Source: Flammulina velutipes | Taxonomy: Eukaryota > Basidiomycota > Agaricomycetes > Agaricales > Physalacriaceae | Assembly (NCBI GenBank): GCA_011800155.1 | Contig: CM022369.1 | Coordinates: 744,001-808,000, forward strand | Length of the DNA: 64,000 nucleotides | Reading direction: 5' to 3' | Part shown: in pieces, positions 34,765-44,739 of the stretch | How the letters are laid out: the number at the start of each line of letters is the position of its first letter | Numbering within the stretch: position 1 is the first letter of the stretch | Notes under the pieces: model-generated | Databases searched by the model: none | Told to the model about the DNA's origin: nothing | What the model saw: only the letters and a program-made list of their open reading frames with translations | Position numbers and translations under genes: made by a program

Positions 34765-37194
34765 TCAAACACTTCCCGACTTCCCAAGATCTTGCAATAC
34801 GTTCACAAACCCTCCAGGATCTAGGATCTCCGTCCCTCCGTATGTCACTCGTTTACCTGTGCGGTTGGCCCATTCTTCCAGGTTGCCATACTCGACATAT
34901 CCAGCGCCACCCACAACAAAGACAATGCCCTCAGCGAACGCCATTCGTTTATTTCTCGTCGTCGCCGCACTACCTGCGCCGGTACCCGCATTTGCATGCC
35001 TAGGAGCCCTAGGGTCGAGGAAGATGTAGTCATCCGTTTCCTGGAGCGACTGGTTGGTCGCTGCAGAGGAGTCCATTAAAGCTTCGGTCAAGCGAGTGAC
35101 GGGCAAGAGCTTGTTTGAGGGCAAGAAGTTCTTGACTCCAGAAATCAAATTCTCCAGTCCGCCAGCTTGTAACCTGTCGGTTAGCTGGTATTCAGATGAG
35201 CACTTTAGAACGAACGAGGAAGTCAATTGATCTCACCCTATTCCCAAACACACTCGTAAATCCTCTAAAGAGCTCGCCACCCTGTCCTGCACTACCGGTC
35301 GTTGGTGTTACAGAACCCATGCTAGATGAGATTGTCATCTTTGAGATTTCCCGTGTCCTCCGCACGTAGTCGAAGGCAGACACGTCAGCACCTGCAGATT
35401 TCAATTCTCTCTCCATTTCTGATACGTCGTCCTTCGTGATAGCGTTGTCCGGAGACGACAGATAGAACACTATGACGAGCCGGAGTTTGTCCTCGGGTGT
35501 AAAGACACCAGTCTCGCGTGGTGTGCGCAACATCTCCAAAATGGTTGCAACGCTTTGTTTGCCGATGGCTTCTTCAGTACTAAAAAGTTCATCCATTCCT
35601 CGGTTTTTGATTTCCTCGAGGAGAGCAGTGGCGATATTCATATGCGTGTCGAGCGTAGCCTTTCGAGCAGTTAACTCAGGTAGCTGGGTTATCGCTGTCT
35701 TGAGATGCGCTGCATTCGTTGAAAGGTCACTGGAAGAATTCGCTCAACATCTAGGTTAAGATGATGATTGAGACTACTCACAGTTGTGAGATATCGTTCA
35801 CGTCACTAACTCCGGTGCTCCTCGTAATCTCGGCTGCGTCTTGCTTATACTTGTTCAACTCGGCGTCGATTTCCTCTGCTACTTGAGGGAATGGGTTGGC
35901 GGCATTACGAGCCCAAAAGAAATCCTTTGCATCGAGATCATAAGAGCGCTTTTGAGGTTGGGTGATTACTACGCGATTGAGTTTGATTTCAAGACAGTCA
36001 GAGACGAGTGCTTGGTACGTCCAGCCATGAGAAACCATCGAGACCATGTCAATGTTACGGTCTAAAATCAGAAGGACTACAATGCCGGTAAGACATGCGA
36101 TTAATTGTGGAAATATAGTAGGCTTACGAGGGCGTTGCAAATTGGACAGTCCTGTGGTGTCTTGTGCGAACAAGGCAGTAGAGGAACCTTGAGAACGCGA
36201 GGCCATAATGAGGGCATCCCGAATTTTTACTTCTAGCTTTTTTGCCACCATTTCCGCAGCGTTACCCCGAGGGGAGCGAATGTAGGGTACGTGGCCTGAT
36301 CCATACTGTCAATAGGAGAGCAGAAATTCAAGAAAGGAATATACCCATGGTAGCAATGGCACTGAAGAGACCGCTAGCGACGCGTTCAATCTCGGCCTCT
36401 ATTTGTTGTTCGGTGGAGGATGGCGAATTTAGAATGGCGTATGTGGATTCGGAAATTGTTGAATGATCTGTAGAAGTAGACAGCTGTGGTGGAGGGAGCG
36501 GGAGAAGAGAGAAGAGAGATGGTGATGGTGCAATGAACGAGAGGTATTGGTCCATAACCTAACAGAGTCAAGTCATCTCCCCTTATCTATCCCAATGTAT
36601 AGATGGACTTTACCTGTTCAACCAAGTCCCCAGTGTTATCACGAGCCACGGACGCTGCGAGTTCCTCTAATAGCGAACGAGGCAATGGCTCAACAAAATT
36701 GAGGCTGAAAGATTCATAGAGGGACTTTTCCAAGTCTTCTGCTATCCGGCGAACATTTGCGAGGGTAGGAGACACGAAATATACGGCGGGTACGTCTGGA
36801 AGCGGAGGTCGCAATGAATGCAGTTGTCTATAATGTCGTTCAGATAGTTTCTAAATAGCAGGAGGAAACCACATACACATGTAATGTCACTCCTACATCG
36901 CGCAGATCTTGAACACGTAGAACTGTTGCTAGAACGTCCTTTGTTTGTTGGTCGAGCACCAGAATTTTCCACACAGGTGGACCTGAAGTTGTTGATGGTT
37001 TGAAGCCAGAGTTAGACTTTGCGCTGGTGGGTGCGCTGTCTTGTGGGCTATTGAGATTGAGGAGAGAGAGTAATGCTGCCGTTTGCGCTTGCTGTAGTGT
37101 CAATGTCGTGGACGACGTGGCCTACATAGCTTGGTTAGCGGATTGCGCCTTGTGAGCGTTGTTCCTCTACCTGCTTGAGTCCCGGTGTCGCCAT
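34765..37194 (-). CDS. SLY1: SLY1, Sec1/Munc18 protein of ER-Golgi fusion, 690 aa
   Basis: Eight exons: 37194-37171, 37121-36877, 36827-36614, 36558-36345, 36295-36128, 36076-35782, 35729-35237 and 35184-34765. Sly1 marks in order: [35 protein letters not shown] text ([18 protein letters not shown]), [78 protein letters not shown] and [20 protein letters not shown]. Length is typical. Sly1 binds syntaxin-5/Sed5 and drives vesicle fusion at the Golgi. Phases agree at all seven introns. It lies about 21 kb from VPS33, the endolysosomal paralogue. Confidence 0.93.
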
Positions 37195-37811
37195 AGTTGA
37201 GACAGCAAGCTAGTCAAGCTTTGAATCTGATGATGGCGTGCAAGACTGCAAGTTGAAGCTGTTCACGTGTACGCCAGGATGAAGCCCGGCACTCAACCGG
37301 CACTACTGTGGCGATGTTGATGCTGCTCTCTGTAAATACAGTATCTGTCCAGCGTTATCATTTATAAATAAGGACGTATGTCACGTATCATGACCAGTAA
37401 GGTATAATCAATAAACAGTTGAATATTTATGCAACAAGGAAGATCGGAAAAGTAAGAAGTCTATCTCCAACCCGTCAGTATAATCATCAATTGGTGGTGC
37501 AGTTGCTCTCCAAGAAGAAGCCCGGGGAGCCCTTTAGTTAAATCAGTTCCTTCAGGTTGATTCCAAGCGCAACAACTTGCATTCGAACCTATCAGACGGC
37601 TTCGCAACACAGGGCTGAGATTCTGACCTTTCTGACACACATCACTTCCTTCTTCAACCCCAGTTACCGTCGACCGATCGCGTTCATATAAACAGGGCAA
37701 TACCCCAGGCCCGGGTATTCGCAAGTTCTCTCTAAACTAAGCCCATTGCCATTGGTAAGTAGGAGTTCGTCCTTTCGATAGGCAACAGGTTCTGAAAGTG
37801 CACAGCTAGAC
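37195..37811. other. Promoter and 5' leader of the LINE-split small gene
   Basis: Non-coding stretch between SLY1 and the small MGC gene. GTAAGT at 37755-37760 and the AG at 37808-37809 fit a 55-bp intron in the 5' untranslated leader, ending two bases before the ATG. Confidence 0.4.
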
Positions 37812-37825
37812 ATGGGTTGTATACC

Positions 37826-37839
37826 GAGCAAAGAGCAAG
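37826..37839. repeat. Left target-site duplication of LINE
   Basis: GAGCAAAGAGCAAG, identical to 43418-43431. With the next two T bases, which merge with the poly-T, the duplication could be 16 bp. Confidence 0.9.
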
Positions 37840-37858
37840 TTTTTTTTTTTTTTTTTTT
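37840..37858 (+). repeat. Poly-T run: poly(A) tail of the LINE
   Basis: A run of 19 T on the plus strand. Because the element reads on the minus strand, this is its A-tail. It directly abuts the left target-site copy. Confidence 0.9.
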
Positions 37859-38090
37859 GGTGTAAGCGATGATATTGATCCTCGGTCAAGGGTATTTCTA
37901 CTCGGCGACAAGGTCGCCACTCCGGATCCGCTTGTTTAATTGAGGATTCGCGACCTCATGTTTTGACTTACCCAGGGGAAATGCGTTACGCACTGAGTGT
38001 GGGACTCTCCGATGATGATGGTGTTTCCTTCTCCCCTCCGCTCTACTCTGACCCTTATCTCCTTCCCTCCCATAGTAGCATATTCATAAT

Positions 38091-41000
38091 TCATATCGTT
38101 CCACCCGTGTCCCCCTCTTCCCATAATCCCTCCTCATCGAACCATACACCACCCGTTTTCGGCATACCCACTAAAACCCCCGCCTCCCCTATCCAATCGT
38201 TAGGGAGGAGGATATTTGGCTCCAGGACATTACTCCATGTCGCGAGGACTTTTGTCCTGCTATGCGCCTTTCTGCCATAACGGGCTCTATTCGTTAGCTT
38301 TTGGTCCTGATCTAGTCTATCGTTCAGTGCCTGTCTTACCTTCGCAGTTATTTCATTGTTGGATGCTGCCGCTCTTGGCATGCCTTCTTCGTCCGGGATT
38401 ACTCTGTCGTTCCTAAGTTTCCATATCAGGAAGGCGCATTCCGACACCAGTATCCTGAAGAACCTCGACTTTCCTGTCCTTCTTTTCCCTGCGCTATTTT
38501 TGAAATCTGCCATTGGGCTCGCTAGGATTGTTGCTAGGTTGGGCTTCCTCCATTTTGCTCTCTTCCTGGTCCATAGGTCTTTCGCGTATTTCCAAACCTC
38601 TTCCTGTCCCGGCGCTTTACATTTGGTTAATATGTGTTCCATGTTTTCCTCCGTTCCGCACTCGAGGCATTGGCCTCTTTCCTTATATTCTTGGGCTTTC
38701 ATTTTTGACCAGTATGGACCCACTCTCTGTGCTTCGTGCATTAGGCGCCACATGAACTGCCTGGTTTTGGTGGTCAGGTCCTTGCTTCTTAGGCTTCTCC
38801 AGATCGTGGCGTCTGTTTGTAGTTCATTTCCGGTGTTTACCGCTTCGTATCTTGTTCTTTCGAGATTGGTCTGTGTTCTCTTCCTTGCTATTTCCTTTGC
38901 GTATTGCTTCTTTTTCTTTAGGGCCTCTGCGTGGTTCTTTTCTCTGATCATTTTGTACGCACCAGCTTGGTTTAGCCTGGATAGTTTAGCCCCTGTGACG
39001 TTATACACTGCTGGGACGCTCAGGTCTATGTCTTCCTCTTGATCTTGACTCTTTTCGGCGCCTATTTTTGCTAGTTCGTCTGCTTTGTCATTCCCGAAGT
39101 TTCCGCTGTGTCCTTTTATCCACTGGAAGGCTGTCTTGGTTCTTCTTTCTCTTAGTCTCGCTATCATAGCTCTCCATATCTCTGCGTTTTCCACTCCAAG
39201 GTAGTTCGTGTCTTCTCTCTTGGCTAGGCTTTTGGTTGCTCCGTTTATCACTACTCTTGAATCTGTATTAATGAGGAGTTCCATAAATTCGTCTGCGTTT
39301 TCTATCCCGTCCATCGCGCTGACTATTTCCCCGGAGTTGTTTGAGTTGTTCATCGACTTCGGTATTTTGATTGCTCTTGTTCTGTCGTCATCGTCTCCGA
39401 ACCATACTCCGGCCCCTGCCCTGGCATTCTCCGTTCCGTTTCCGAAACATGATCCGTCTGTGAATACGACTTCGAGTCTCGATTCCTCCTCTGGGATTGG
39501 GGGTCTTAGCTCTATTTCGTTGCATGTTTTTCCATTCGTGAAAATTCTGAAGGCGTCCTTCAGCGAGCCTTCGCAAGTTAGTCTCGGGTCAAAGGTGTGT
39601 ATGTCTTCGTCGTCTCTATTCCATTCATCGACTGATCTTCCTCCTGTTTCGATTTCATAATCCTCCGGTTGCTCTCTTGTTGGGTTCCACTTGTGCGGGA
39701 GGCAGTCTAGTAGCATTTTCGCCCTCTGGAAGCACGCGTTTGGGTTGTTGCACTTATGGTCTTTCCTTGTCGTCTTGCATGCGCTGCACTTGCAGTCCTT
39801 CCTCCTCTTATGGTTCGGGGATTGCGCTAGTCGATGCACTTTCTCCGCGTCTCCTACTGTTCTTACTTCATGGTTGTCTCTCAGGCATTTACTTTCTTTC
39901 GCTTGGTTTAGTTTCCTTATCTTCGTGTCTGCCTCTTTGTGCATCCATATCGGCATTTCTCTCATTGTTTCCCTTCTGAAGGCCAGTCCTTCTAGTCTGA
40001 GTCCGTATTTTGTCCCTGTCTTTATCATCCTTCTGACGTCTTGTGGCAGGTTTTTAGCCTCCCATGTCTGTAGGAAAATATTCATCCTCATGGATTCGTC
40101 CGTTGCTATTCTGTCTGATGCGTGGGCGCTAATTATCGCATCTGCGAAGAAGGCCCATGTTGCCCTGTTTTCCCCAAAGTTAAGGTATGATTTCAGCCAC
40201 ATTATCGTCATTGCCTCGTTGCGAGCGACTAGGTCAAGGATGTCTTTTCCGCCTTCGCTTATTGGTCTCTTGAGTGTAGACATATTTATCGTCGCTTTTT
40301 TATCTTCCCATAGAAATCTGCTTATCCTTCGTTCAAGCTTTGTGATTATCGAGTCCGGCATCCCTTGTATCATTGCTAGGTATTGCGTTTTTCCCCCTAC
40401 TACCATGAGGATTATTAATCTTCTACCTTCGATTGTTGGTTTCGACATTTCCCAAATCCTTAGCCTCCTATCTATTTCATCTAGGATTTTCGACCACGGG
40501 GCCACATCGCTTGTTTTGTTCCCTACGTATCCGCCTAGGAGTCTTGTTGCTTCACCGTCCTTCGTTATGTGGATATTATCCGGAATGGGTGTGCTCTCAG
40601 GGTTCGTTTTCCTTGTGATGTAAACTTCTTCTCTGTAGGCCTCCGTTCCGATTGGGATCACTTCCGTTTTGCCTATGTTAAATTTAGCTCTTGATGCTCT
40701 GCACCATTTATCTAGTATTTCTTGGAGGTCCGCGAAGTCGTCGTATTCCGAGAGGTATGTTGTGGTATCGTCGGCGAACAGTGTCGCAATTAGTCTTTCT
40801 TCTCTCCCGGGGTCTGGTATGTCTATTCCTTTTAGATTTGATTTTCTTAGCATGATGGCCAGCGGTTCTATTGCTATGTCGAATATTAGGCAGGATAGTG
40901 GGTCACCCTGACGCACTCCTCTATTGACTTTGAAGGCTTCGCTCAGGTGCCCGTTTACCATTACTTGTGTCTCTGCGTCACTGTATAGTGATTTGAGTGT

Positions 41001-43417
41001 TCTGATGAATGATTCATGTATCCCGAATTTCTCCAGGGTTTTCCACATGTAGTCGTGTGCTATCTTGTCATAGGCTTTTTCCTGGTCTAGAGCGATAATC
41101 ACACCGTTCACTTCTTTTACTTCAGCGTAGCTAATAATTGTTTGTGTAAGTTTGACTTGGTCGAATATGTTTCTCCCTGGGATGAAGCCTGCTTGGTTTT
41201 TGTGGATGATGGCGGGGGCTATCTTTGCTAGTCTTAGGGACATTATTTTCGTGAGGATTTTGTAGTCGGAGTTTAGTAGTGTTATCGGGCGGTAATTCGC
41301 TGCCTCCGTTCTTTCGTTCTTCTTATATATTGGGCACATCCATCCTTTCGCGAAGTCGGTCCCTTTTTCAACCCCGTATTTGGTGATATCATTGTACACT
41401 ATTTTTAGCATCCCTGCTATGTTTAGCGTTGGTTCGTTTCCCTTTTTATTTTTCGTTGCTTCTTCGTAAAGCGCCAGCAGTTTTTTCCACAGTTCGTATG
41501 GTATTCCATCTATTCCGGGTGCTCTTTCGTTCTCGAGTCTCTTCAGTACAAACTTGATTTCTTCCTCCGTTATCTTCTCTTCTATGTTTAAGGTTTCGGC
41601 ATCTTGCTCTGGGACTTGGGTGTCGATTATTTTGGTTACCGCATCGATGTTCTTCTCTCTTTCGTCTTCGGGTTCGTTTTTATCAATGCCTTCTTCTTGT
41701 AGTTCGTCATGGTGGCTACGCATAATTTCTGCCATTTGTTTGGATCTTGTCTCGTATCTCGGTGTTCCGTCTTGGTTCGTCTCTTTTCGTTTTAGGGCTC
41801 GGAATACGTCCCTTGTTTTCTTTTCTTTTCCCAGTCTGGTCCATGTTTTGGATATCGTTTCTCCCTCTATTGCGGCTGTCATTTTCAGACTCGATCTTGC
41901 CGTTTTATGTCTTGCTTGGCTTAGTTCCTTGATTCGGTTTTCTAGATATTCTGATTCCGATAGCCTTTCCACCTCTGATTTGCTTAGGTCGCTCAGTAGT
42001 ACTGCTCTTTCGTCTTCCAGGTCTTGGATTTGTTTCTCTGTTCTGGGGACGATTGCTTTCTCTCGTTGTCTTGCTGCTTTGACGATTTCCTTTTTGAACT
42101 TGGCGAAAATGGTTTGCGGGTTCTTCTCATTCGTTCGTGCGTTTCCTGATGCTTCTAACATTTCTTCCATTCTAGTTGTGCCGGCCTTGATTATCTCATC
42201 GATTAGTTTCCTATCTTTGAGGATATGTTTAGGTATTGTCCAACGTCCTCTTTTGGTATGTGGCGCCATTTGGCTTGCGATCTCCGCCGATACCATGAGG
42301 TGGTCCGTGTTGATTCCGCTGTTCTCAATGATCCATTCTCTGCTGTTCTTTATTATTTCATTTCTTGCGTAAATTCTGTCGAGTCTGGACTTCCCTCTGC
42401 TGTGGGTGAATGTGTAGTCTAGGTCGTCCGGAAAGGTGCTCCTCCACCCGTCCTCAAGGTTCAAGCTTGATCTCATGCTGTCTAGCGCTTGCACTGGTTT
42501 TTCTGGGTCGTTTGCTGGAGGGAGTCTGTCGATTGCCTCTTCGACTACGTTGAAGTCTCCTAACATCAGATCTGGTCTTGGTACATTGGGGTTCGATGCG
42601 AAGTAAGTTTCAATTCTTTCCCATAACTCCGCGTTCTCGTTTGGGCCATTGTCAGCGTATATTCCCAGAATTGATATTCTTTCGTTTTGGTGCCATATTG
42701 AGGTTATCATTATCGCGCGTCCCGGGACGATGTCGTATGTTTTAATGTCGTTCGTGTTTGTGAGCGCTTTGTTGAAGACTATCGCCACTCCTTTTGCATT
42801 TGGGCCGAGTTCTTCGTCGTAAGAGTATATTATTTTGATTGACCTCTCATGTATTTCCGAGATTTTCTTGTGGCGCTCTTCGTTTAGGTGAGCTTCGCCT
42901 ACTACGAGGATCCCTATCTTCTTTTCCCTCATTATTTGCCCGATGTGATTCCATTTGTTATCCGGGTGGTACGGGTTTGTGTTCCCGTGTCCTTTAATGT
43001 TTAGCGCCGCCACCTTTATCGTTGCTTTCGTATTTTTCTTACATAGGCGTTCCCTTCTGCGGCCTCCTATTTTTTCCGCTTGTTTTCTTGGGGCCGTATT
43101 ACTTCTCGTTCCTCCTCTATCTGGGGTTCCTTCGTTTGGGGGTTCATTTCCTTTATACTCCCCATGTCCGTGGGGGTTTTCGTTTCCCCTCCCCTCGTTT
43201 CTCGGGGATGCCCCGCTTTCGTTGGGGTCGCCAGAGTTGTCGTTCTGGTTGGGTGTCCGTGTTCTGGATCCCGGGTTCTCTGTTCTTGAACCTGCGCCAC
43301 TTAATGCGCTCCTTTCGTTGTGTTCATCTCCGAGAGGCTTGAGATTTAATCCACCTTCCTTAACCCCATGGCTCTCATCAGTGGGCTGACCGGCGGCGTA
43401 GTCAGACCCACCTCGTT
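38091..43417 (-). CDS. LINE polyprotein: AP endonuclease, reverse transcriptase, RNase H
   Basis: About 1,775 codons stay open. Numbering from the open frame, residues 138-370 are an AP-like endonuclease with Asn in ALNIKGHGN, Glu in VVGEAHL, LMLGDFNVV, SRLDRIYA and NTDHLMV. Reverse transcriptase covers about 640-930: AGFIPGRNIFDQVKL, ALDQEKAYDKI, VRQGDPLSCLIFD and the catalytic FADD near residue 884. A Cys/His cluster (CKCSACKTTRKDHKC) is near 1210. RNase H covers about 1315-1455 with all four acidic positions: VVFTDGS, GEIVSAMDGI, INTDSRVV and GNDKADELAKI. A C-terminal zinc ribbon CLECGTEENMEHILTKC is near 1580. All catalytic motifs are present. The first 137 residues are polar and Gly/Asn-rich, and no ATG precedes the endonuclease. 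Confidence 0.92.
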
Positions 43418-43431
43418 GAGCAAAGAGCAAG
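43418..43431. repeat. Right target-site duplication of LINE
   Basis: GAGCAAAGAGCAAG, exact copy of 37826-37839, directly followed by the remaining codons of the interrupted gene. Confidence 0.9.
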
Positions 43432-43749
43432 TTGCCGACAGTGATGGGGCAGCGAAACCCAAGTTGAAAATTATCCCAAGACCCAAGAAAAATCCATCTC
43501 CAGAAGAGCTTCCGTCTCCAGACAGAACTTCAGCACCGTGGGCACAGCCTGGTGCACGCTGGGCACTCAAAGATGGAGATATCGTGGAAGCCAGCAAAGA
43601 GCCAGAGCCGTAGTTGCGTTTGGCAATTGGAGGGAGGCCCACGCGTTTATACCCATTCTTCTAGCACTGGCAGAAGTACGAGAATAGTGGATTAGAGGGG
43701 AATTTTTGAGGCAGGTTAAGTCGCATCTTATAAACATAATTGTTGGTGG

Positions 43750-44273
43750 CTATAGAACTATTCTCTTTTCTTGAGATTTGATATGGAGGATCTCCTCGTC
43801 GGTGAATTCAGGAGGAAATATTTTAGGCGTACTGTCAAGGGTATAGCTGAGAGGTTTCTGAGCTGAGAGGAAACGAAAGTACGCACTCTCGTAGCGACCA
43901 GACATCTTCGCTGCTCTTATCGAGTCTCCGTTTGGCCCACCACTGCGCTCGACGGTGTATCCATGCTTCATATCGCTCGTCGTAGTCCATCCATTTGACG
44001 CTAAGGCAGTACTTGAAATCTTCATGTTTCTGAGAGCAATGAGGCATCTCCCCAAAGCGATACCACGATTTCACTTGCGAGCGGATGGCTAACCGGAAAT
44101 ACAAATAAATAGACTGGAGGAAAAGCGGACGATAGCGCACCGTGGCATGAGGTGACGAGTTCGAAGAGGTTTAGACATGACGGTATATCGTTGTGCGTTG
44201 GATGCACTAGTCGCAGGCGCTCTGTCTCTTGTGCGACCGCTTTTTTGAATTCGGGGCTGTCATCGTCGGTCAT
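43750..44273 (-). CDS. EMI1: EMI1-like twin CX9C protein (DUF3128), 133 aa
   Basis: Exons 44273-44141, 44073-43887 and 43831-43750. The twin CX9C arrangement is seen directly: CLNLFELVTSC and CSQKHEDFKYC, separated by VKSWYRFGEMPH, the DUF3128 core. After it come CLSVKWMDYDERYEAW and a basic AQWWAKRRLDKSSEDVW, then a Pro-rich end. Yeast Emi1 is required for transcriptional induction of IME1, and human family members are small CHCH proteins of mitochondria. Import through the MIA pathway is likely from the cysteine pattern. Its stop faces that of the LINE-split small gene. Confidence 0.83.
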
Positions 44274-44739
44274 GACTGTTAGGCTTTAGAGAGAAAGGGA
44301 TCGGAGTTTGCCGATTTCTATTTGAGTGACTATCATGGTCCCAACTGAAGTCAAATGTTGGACAACAAGACCCCAGGTGTAAATCTGTCGCCAGATATCA
44401 ATATATAGACCTTGTCACCGCGCTTGAGAATGGGAAAACGCGTCAAGCAGTGAAATATCAAGGTACACGGAACCAGTAGGCAACTCCACAAATGACATAG
44501 AGATTTGTTCTGGTTTTCAGCTCATCTGTGCTCTTCACAACACCACTTCTCCTGCTCGCAACCATCCGAACCAAACCACCAAACTGAAGAATAGCACCAG
44601 ATAGTACCCAACTCAGCCGCGGGTGTAGCGCCTGATCAAACAATTTGCGCTTGTTGTGGTCCCAACAAGGCTTTTGAAACGACCTTCATGAACTTACGCT
44701 AAACGATCGCCCTCCGCTATACCACTCTTCCTCGATTTT
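44274..44739. other. Divergent promoter region, EMI1 and CSC1-type gene
   Basis: No coding feature recognised in the 466 bp between the two starts. Confidence 0.4.

Larger units (their letters stand above)
37840..43417 (-). mobile_element. Non-LTR retrotransposon (LINE) with RNase H, 5,578 bp
   Basis: The element spans from the poly-A tail at 37840 to the base before the right target-site copy at 43417. It has a 3' untranslated part (37859-38090), a single frame covering the rest, and a perfect 14-bp target duplication. Long terminal repeats are absent. The sense strand is A/G-rich (many GAG, AAA, AGG codons), unlike host exons. The order endonuclease-RT-RNase H fits the fungal Tad-like or I-group LINEs. 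The 5' boundary sits inside a low-complexity region with no in-frame ATG before the endonuclease, so the copy may be 5'-truncated (ORF1 missing). The intact frame and perfect duplication point to a young insertion. Confidence 0.93.
37812..43613 (+). pseudogene. Small lipid-anchor-type gene interrupted by a LINE, originally about 69 codons
   Basis: The ATG at 37812 opens MGCIPSKEQ and is then cut by the LINE inside codon 10. The frame resumes after the right target-site copy at 43432 and runs to TAG at 43611-43613. The intact product would have been about 69 aa, hydrophilic, Pro/Lys-rich in the middle and acidic at the end. Met-Gly-x-x-x-Ser is an N-myristoylation consensus and Cys3 is a typical palmitoylation position, so a membrane-tethered peptide is plausible. 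No homologous family is known to me. With the insertion the product ends inside the element. The frame is otherwise undamaged on both sides, indicating recent loss; another allele may still be whole. Confidence 0.72.

Noticed and set aside
37840..37858. T run as a simple microsatellite or terminator
   Set aside because: It directly abuts a target-site duplication and faces the 3' end of the LINE, so it is the element's A-tail.
38216..43389. Long plus-strand frames of 100-310 codons antisense to the LINE
   Set aside because: They are hydrophobic mirror images of the A/G-rich coding strand of the retrotransposon; no domain, no splice logic.
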